Source: an uncultured Desulfobacteraceae bacterium (GTDB lineage Bacteria > Desulfobacterota > Desulfobacteria > Desulfobacterales > UBA2174). Taken from it: a stretch of DNA of 64,000 nucleotides. Of this stretch, positions 59,955 to 64,000 are shown piece by piece. The stretch spans positions 3,551 through 67,550 of the forward strand of contig CALJLV010000041.1 in NCBI GenBank assembly GCA_937982505.1, written 5' to 3'. Made by a program: the position numbers and the translations under genes. The notes under the pieces were generated by a model. That model was not told where the DNA came from, ran no database searches, and worked only from the letters and a program-made list of their open reading frames with translations. Every line of letters starts with the position of its first letter. The stretch's first letter is position 1.

Positions 59955-61511
59955 ATGAACACAAAAGCAACGGGGACGCTCACGGTGGGGAACTTCGTCC
60001 GGGTCGCGGCAGTCCGCTACGGGGACCGAGAGGCGATCTTCTGTTCTTCCACCGGCCGCCGGTTCTCCTTCCGTCAGCTCAACCAGCGAACCAATCGCCT
60101 GGCCAACGGGTTAACCGCCCTGGGGCTGAAAAAGGGAGACGTGGCGGCTTTTCTCTGCACCAACCGCGCCGAAATCGTTGAAATCTACTCCGCCCTGGCC
60201 AAGATCGGAGTGATGGGCATCCCTTTGAATTACCGCCTGGCCCCTTCCGAAATCATCGAACTGCTGTCGCACGGCGAGGCCTCGGCCCTGATCTTCGATC
60301 CTTGGTTCGGTGAAATCGCCGCCCGGGTGCGCGAGGCCCTGCCGCGGGTCCGGCACTTCGTGGGTATGGGCGACGGCGTCCCCGGATTCGCCCTCGACTA
60401 CGAGGCGCTGCTGGACCGGTCCTCGGACGCGGAGCCGGAGATTGATATCAGCGAAGAAGACGCCATGTACATGAATCTGACCTCCGGAACGACCGGACTG
60501 CCCAAGGCCTACCTGCTCACCCATTACAACAATGCCGCCGCCGGGCCGTTCTTCGCGGGCTATTTCGACCTGACACGCGATGACGTGGTCCTGACCGCCT
60601 TTCCCATCTTCGGCCGCGTGGGCTTCGCCTGGTGCATGGTCTCCATCCTGGTGGGTGCCCGGAATGTCATCCACCCGTTCAACCCCCAGCAGATCCTCGG
60701 CCTGATGGCTTCCGAGAAGGTCACGATCTCCAACTGGGTACCGACCATGGCAGCCTTCGTCCTTTCCCTGCCCGACGTGGCCACCCACGACCTCTCCTCC
60801 CTGCGCGCGCTGGTCTTCGCCGCCGCGCCGCTGACCTCCGCCCTCCAGGATCAGATCCGGACGCGGCTCTGCCCCAACCTCTACGAGTTCTATGGCCTTC
60901 AGGAAACCGGTATCGTCGTCTGTATCGGCCCGGAAGAGAAGAACCGCCGCCCGGCCTCGGTGGGCAAGGTCGCCTTTTCGGCCGAGGTCCGCGTCGTCGA
61001 CGTCGACGGACGAGACGTTTCCCCCGGAACGGTGGGCGGCATCATCGCTCGAGCCCCTTCAGCCACGGCGGGATATTTCAAGAACGAAGCCCAGACTAGG
61101 GAGGCGTTCCGGGACGGCTGGTTCCACACTGGCGACCTGGGATATTTCGACGAGGAGGGATTCCTCTTCCTGGCCGGCAGGAGCAAGGACATGATCGTCA
61201 CCGGCGGACAGAACGTTTTTTCAGTCGAAGTCGAGGACGCACTGCTGAACCACCCTGCCGTGGCCGAGTGCGCCGTTATCGGCCTGCCGGACGACACCTG
61301 GGGCGAACGGGTGACCGCCGTGGTGGTGCGGGCACCCGGGGCCAAGGTGACGGAGGCCGAAATCATCGCCTTCGGGAAGGAACGTCTGGCCGGCTTCAAG
61401 GCGCCGAAAACCGTAATCTGGCACAACGGCCCACTTCCCCGCACCCCTACCGGAAAGGTCACCAAGTACGTCCTGATGGAAGCCTACGGGAGGGCGCCGT
61501 CGGTATCCTGA
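59955..61511 (+). CDS. Acyl-CoA synthetase (AMP-forming), second in cluster
   Basis: 518 residues. MNLTSGTTGLPKAYLLTHYNN (~174-194), FYGLQETGIVVCIG, DGWFHTGDLGYFDEEGFLFLAGRSKDMIVTGGQNVFSVEVEDALLNHP and PTGKVTKYVLMEAYG. Complete. 88-bp gap upstream without a gene. Substrate unknown. Confidence 0.93.
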   Translation: MNTKATGTLTVGNFVRVAAVRYGDREAIFCSSTGRRFSFRQLNQRTNRLANGLTALGLKKGDVAAFLCTNRAEIVEIYSALAKIGVMGIPLNYRLAPSEIIELLSHGEASALIFDPWFGEIAARVREALPRVRHFVGMGDGVPGFALDYEALLDRSSDAEPEIDISEEDAMYMNLTSGTTGLPKAYLLTHYNNAAAGPFFAGYFDLTRDDVVLTAFPIFGRVGFAWCMVSILVGARNVIHPFNPQQILGLMASEKVTISNWVPTMAAFVLSLPDVATHDLSSLRALVFAAAPLTSALQDQIRTRLCPNLYEFYGLQETGIVVCIGPEEKNRRPASVGKVAFSAEVRVVDVDGRDVSPGTVGGIIARAPSATAGYFKNEAQTREAFRDGWFHTGDLGYFDEEGFLFLAGRSKDMIVTGGQNVFSVEVEDALLNHPAVAECAVIGLPDDTWGERVTAVVVRAPGAKVTEAEIIAFGKERLAGFKAPKTVIWHNGPLPRTPTGKVTKYVLMEAYGRAPSVS

Positions 61512-61562
61512 CCCGACCCGCTTCACCGGTGGAAAGCCGCGTCCCAAGAATCCCCTGGCGCC

Positions 61563-61592
61563 GGCGGCGCGGTTGATGCGGGTCGCGCCGCC
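61563..61592 (+). terminator. GC-rich hairpin between ligase and large dehydrogenase genes
   Basis: Stem GGCGGCGCG / CGCGCCGCC, 12-nt loop, about 50 bp after the ligase stop. No T-run follows. Confidence 0.4.
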
Positions 61593-61643
61593 GCAATCCC
61601 CATTACCGCAACCCCCGAACGTCACCACAGGAGGAACCCGTAC

Positions 61644-63500
61644 ATGGCCCAGCTCATCGCCGACCGTCGCGACATCGACTTCGTCCTCTACGAGCAGCTT
61701 GCCGCGGACGCCCTCTGCCGGACCGACCGCTACCGCGAGTTCAACCGCAAGACCTTCGACATGATCCTCACCGAAGCGCGCAGCTTCGCCCTGAAAGAGA
61801 TCCTGCCCACCTTTGTTCCCGGCGACCGGGAAGGGCTTCGCTTTGAACACAACCTGGTCTTCACGCCCGCGTGCTTCCACCGGGCCTACCGGCTCTTTTG
61901 CGAAAACGAATACACCGCTCTGCCCGCCGAGCCCGAACTCGGCGGCCAGGGGCTGCCCCACGTGATCTCCCAGGCGGTGAGCGAGTACCTCCTGGGCGCC
62001 AACTATGCCTTCACCCTTTACGCCTGGTCGGGCTACGGGGCCGGCGAGATGATCGAAATTTTCGGCACCGAAGAACAAAAAAAGATGTTCCTCAAGAAGA
62101 TGTACACCGGCCAGTGGGGCGGCACCATGGTACTCACCGAGCCGGAAGCGGGCAGCGACGTGGGCCACCTGCAGACCTCGGCCCGCCCCAATCCCGACGG
62201 CACCTATTCGATTTCGGGCAACAAGATCTTCATCACCAACGCCGAGCACGATCTCACCGAGAACATCATCCACCCGGTCCTGGCGCGCATCGAGGGGGCC
62301 CCGGCCGGCACCAAGGGGATCTCCCTGTTCATCGTACCCAAGATCTGGGTCAACCCCGACGGCAGTCTGGGACAGGCCAACGACGTGGTCTGCACGGCCA
62401 TCGAGGAAAAGATGGGCATCCACGCCAGCCCCACCTGCCAGCTCACCTTCGGCGGCAAGGGCGGATGCCGGGGCCTGCTGCTGGGCGAGGTCAACCAGGG
62501 GATGCGGGTCATGTTTCACATGATGAACGCCGCGCGCATCCTGGTGGGCGCCATCGGCGCCACCAGCGCCTCGGCGGCCTACCTCTACGCCCTGGACTAC
62601 GCCCGCCAGCGCCGGCAGGGCCGTGACCTGGAAAAGGCCTTGGACCCCGATTCGCCCCAGGTGCCCATCATCCGCCACCCGGACGTGCGGCGCATGCTCA
62701 TGTGGATGAAGACCCACGTCGAGGGGATGCGCAGCCTCATCGCCTACGGAGCCTGGTGCATCGACCAGCAGAAGTGCAACCCCGACCAGGGCCAGCGGGA
62801 CTTCTACAAGGGGATGCTCGACCTGCTCACCCCGGTGATCAAGGCTTACTGCACCGACCGCGGGGTGGACGTGTGCAACCTGGCGATCCAGGTTTACGGG
62901 GGATACGGATACACGAAGGACTACCCGGTGGAACAATTGCTGCGCGACGTGCGCATCGCCGCGATCTACGAGGGCACCAACGGGATCCAGGCCATGGACC
63001 TGCTGGGCCGCAAGCTGGGCATGGCCGGCGGCCGGATCTTCCTGAACCTGATGGGGGAAATGAAAAAAACCGTTGCCAGGGCTCGCGAAAGCGCCGTCCT
63101 GGGTGGTCTGGCCGAACGCTTGGAGGCCGCGGTGGACCGCCTGGGCGAGACCGCCATGCGGATCGGCACCATGGCCATGAGCGAGCGATTGCGGGCGGCC
63201 TTTGCCCATGCCTGCCCGTTCATGGACGCGACCGGCGACTGCGCCATGGCCTGGATGCTGCTGTGGCGCGCCGCTGTGGCGGCCCCGGCCCTGGACAAGC
63301 TGCTGGCCGGCGCCACCGGTGAGAAGCGGGCCGCGATCCTGGAGAAAAACCGCCAGGCGGCCTTCTACGAGGGGCAGATCCGTTCGGCGGAATTCTTCAT
63401 CGAGACGGTGCTGCCGGTGACCCTGGGCCGCATGGACAGCATCCAGGCCGGCAACGCCGCCGCGGTGGAAATCCCGGAGACGGCCTTCGGCGCCTATTGA
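61644..63500 (+). CDS. Large acyl-CoA dehydrogenase (~620 aa, DmdC/FadE-like)
   Basis: 618 residues, with the extended C-terminus of the DmdC-like branch. LYAWSGYGAGEMIEIFGTEEQKKMFL, VLTEPEAGSDVGHLQTSARP, NKIFITNAEHDL, VYGGYGYTKDYPVEQLLRDVRIAAIYEGTNGIQAMDLLGRKL; catalytic Glu443 in YEGT. About 130 C-terminal residues are helical. Prefers CoA esters unlike those of the short enzymes (family knowledge). ATG after AGGAGG. Confidence 0.93.
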   Translation: MAQLIADRRDIDFVLYEQLAADALCRTDRYREFNRKTFDMILTEARSFALKEILPTFVPGDREGLRFEHNLVFTPACFHRAYRLFCENEYTALPAEPELGGQGLPHVISQAVSEYLLGANYAFTLYAWSGYGAGEMIEIFGTEEQKKMFLKKMYTGQWGGTMVLTEPEAGSDVGHLQTSARPNPDGTYSISGNKIFITNAEHDLTENIIHPVLARIEGAPAGTKGISLFIVPKIWVNPDGSLGQANDVVCTAIEEKMGIHASPTCQLTFGGKGGCRGLLLGEVNQGMRVMFHMMNAARILVGAIGATSASAAYLYALDYARQRRQGRDLEKALDPDSPQVPIIRHPDVRRMLMWMKTHVEGMRSLIAYGAWCIDQQKCNPDQGQRDFYKGMLDLLTPVIKAYCTDRGVDVCNLAIQVYGGYGYTKDYPVEQLLRDVRIAAIYEGTNGIQAMDLLGRKLGMAGGRIFLNLMGEMKKTVARARESAVLGGLAERLEAAVDRLGETAMRIGTMAMSERLRAAFAHACPFMDATGDCAMAWMLLWRAAVAAPALDKLLAGATGEKRAAILEKNRQAAFYEGQIRSAEFFIETVLPVTLGRMDSIQAGNAAAVEIPETAFGAY

Positions 63501-63549
63501 CGAATTTCAGATTGCAAATTTGAAATTTCAAATCCGAAAGGAGTCCGCC
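63501..63549. repeat. AT-rich palindromic spacer
   Basis: Contains the perfect 16-bp palindrome ATTTGAAATTTCAAAT between the dehydrogenase stop and AAGGAG of the next gene; same word set as the other spacers. Confidence 0.55.
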
Positions 63550-64000
63550 GTGTCCATCTCCGACGACCGCCCCTGGCTCAAGACCTACGACGACCACGTG
63601 CCGGCCGACGTGGAGATCCCCGCGGTCACCTATACCGCCTTGCTCGAGGAGGGCCTCAAAGCCCACCCCGAGCGGGCCGCGGCCCATTTCCTGGGCCGCA
63701 CGGTGACCTTCGCCGAGCTCGACCGCCTCTCGGCGCGCTTTGCCGCCTTTCTCGCGGCCGGCGGCTACGGCCCCGGAGATGTGGTGGGCATCAACCTGCC
63801 CAACACCCCCCAGTACCTGATCGTCCTGGCCGGGGCCCTGCGGGCCGGCTGCGCGGCCACCGGCATCAGCGCCCTGCTCACGGCCGAGGAAATGGCCTAC
63901 CAGCTTGACGACGCCGGCGTCCGGGTGCTGGACACCTTCGCTGCCCCTCACTCCACCAAGAACCCGACCGACGCCGCCCCGACCTCCCGACAGGCACAAA
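63550..64000 (+). CDS. AMP-binding acyl-CoA synthetase, N-terminal part (runs off window)
   Basis: About 150 residues visible from GTG 63550 (AAGGAG upstream): TYTALLEEGLKAHPERAAAHFLGRTVTFAELDRLSARFAAFLAAGGYGPGDVVGINLPNTPQYLIVLAGALRAGCAATGISALLTAEEMAYQLDDAGVRVL, a standard ANL-superfamily N-terminus. The P-loop lies beyond the edge. The last ~22 residues visible (FAAPHSTKNPTD...) do not look like the family, so a frameshift or divergence near the end is possible. Confidence 0.8.
   Translation, partial: MSISDDRPWLKTYDDHVPADVEIPAVTYTALLEEGLKAHPERAAAHFLGRTVTFAELDRLSARFAAFLAAGGYGPGDVVGINLPNTPQYLIVLAGALRAGCAATGISALLTAEEMAYQLDDAGVRVLDTFAAPHSTKNPTDAAPTSRQAQ

Noticed and set aside
1..64000. tRNA, rRNA, CRISPR arrays or prophage genes
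   Set aside because: None recognised: no CCA-ended cloverleaf-like segments in gaps, no regularly spaced repeats of CRISPR length, no integrase or phage structural genes.

Overview
The window is GC-rich, densely packed bacterial DNA. The gene content points to an anaerobic Desulfobacterota bacterium, most likely a Desulfosarcina/Desulfococcus-type sulfate reducer. The indicators are a UGA-encoded selenocysteine formate dehydrogenase, an aldehyde oxidoreductase almost colinear with Desulfovibrio gigas MOP, a tungstate ABC importer, Hdr-like iron-sulfur/flavin proteins and a large acyl-CoA oxidation cluster. The genus is an inference. No rRNA, tRNA, CRISPR array, insertion sequence or prophage was seen.

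Layout. (A) 1-8406, minus strand: an operon of an unrecognised 260-aa protein, an FmdE-MoeA fusion, a molybdopterin oxidoreductase, selenocysteine FdhA and the N-terminal part of a P5C-dehydrogenase-type aldehyde dehydrogenase. (B) 8656-22526, plus strand: a ModE-type regulator, then a MoeA-like protein, aldehyde oxidoreductase (mop), and a tightly coupled set (FAD/dicluster/CCG protein, 71-aa redox protein, methyltransferase, C-GCAxxG-C-C protein, radical SAM protein, AMP-ligase-like protein, XdhC, NTP transferase-HD, histidine phosphatase). This looks like a dedicated maturation system for the molybdenum hydroxylase. (C) 22757-29551: an exported MCE-like protein, a penicillin-acylase-type lipoprotein, a SulP transporter, a methyltransferase and the 3' remnant of another one. 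(D) 29503-33377, minus strand: TupABC tungstate importer and a HTH/binding-protein-like regulator. (E) 33796-37902: an HD-GYP protein, an alpha/beta hydrolase, a PP-loop tRNA-thiolation-like protein and RlmN. (F) 38013-43229: the housekeeping ffh-rpsP-khpA-rimM-trmD-SPOUT-rplS-rnhB-yraN block. (G) 43377-64000: a TetR regulator and a long same-strand acyl-CoA cluster running off the window.

A, B and D share one theme: import of Mo/W oxyanions (TupABC), sensing (ModE, Tup regulator), cofactor handling (MoeA-like, XdhC, NTP transferase) and use (FdhA, a second molybdopterin enzyme, MOP). Two MoeA-like proteins end in the same four-cysteine tail.

Cluster G has the parts list of the eukaryotic peroxisomal branched-chain/sterol side-chain beta-oxidation route. 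These are an AMACR-like racemase, a hydratase-2/SDR/SCP2 multifunctional enzyme, an SCPx-type thiolase, several acyl-CoA dehydrogenases, CoA ligases and a thioesterase. It also has an unusual four-domain protein (HMG-CoA-synthase-like, OB-fold, SDR, SCP2) whose condensing-enzyme catalytic residues appear to be replaced. The two SDR domains share a 392-bp block without a mismatch, which suggests recent duplication or gene conversion. Junctions in G, and one in B, carry AT-rich, tandem or palindromic low-complexity spacers that often begin at the upstream stop codon. They are the main sequence structure not explained by genes.
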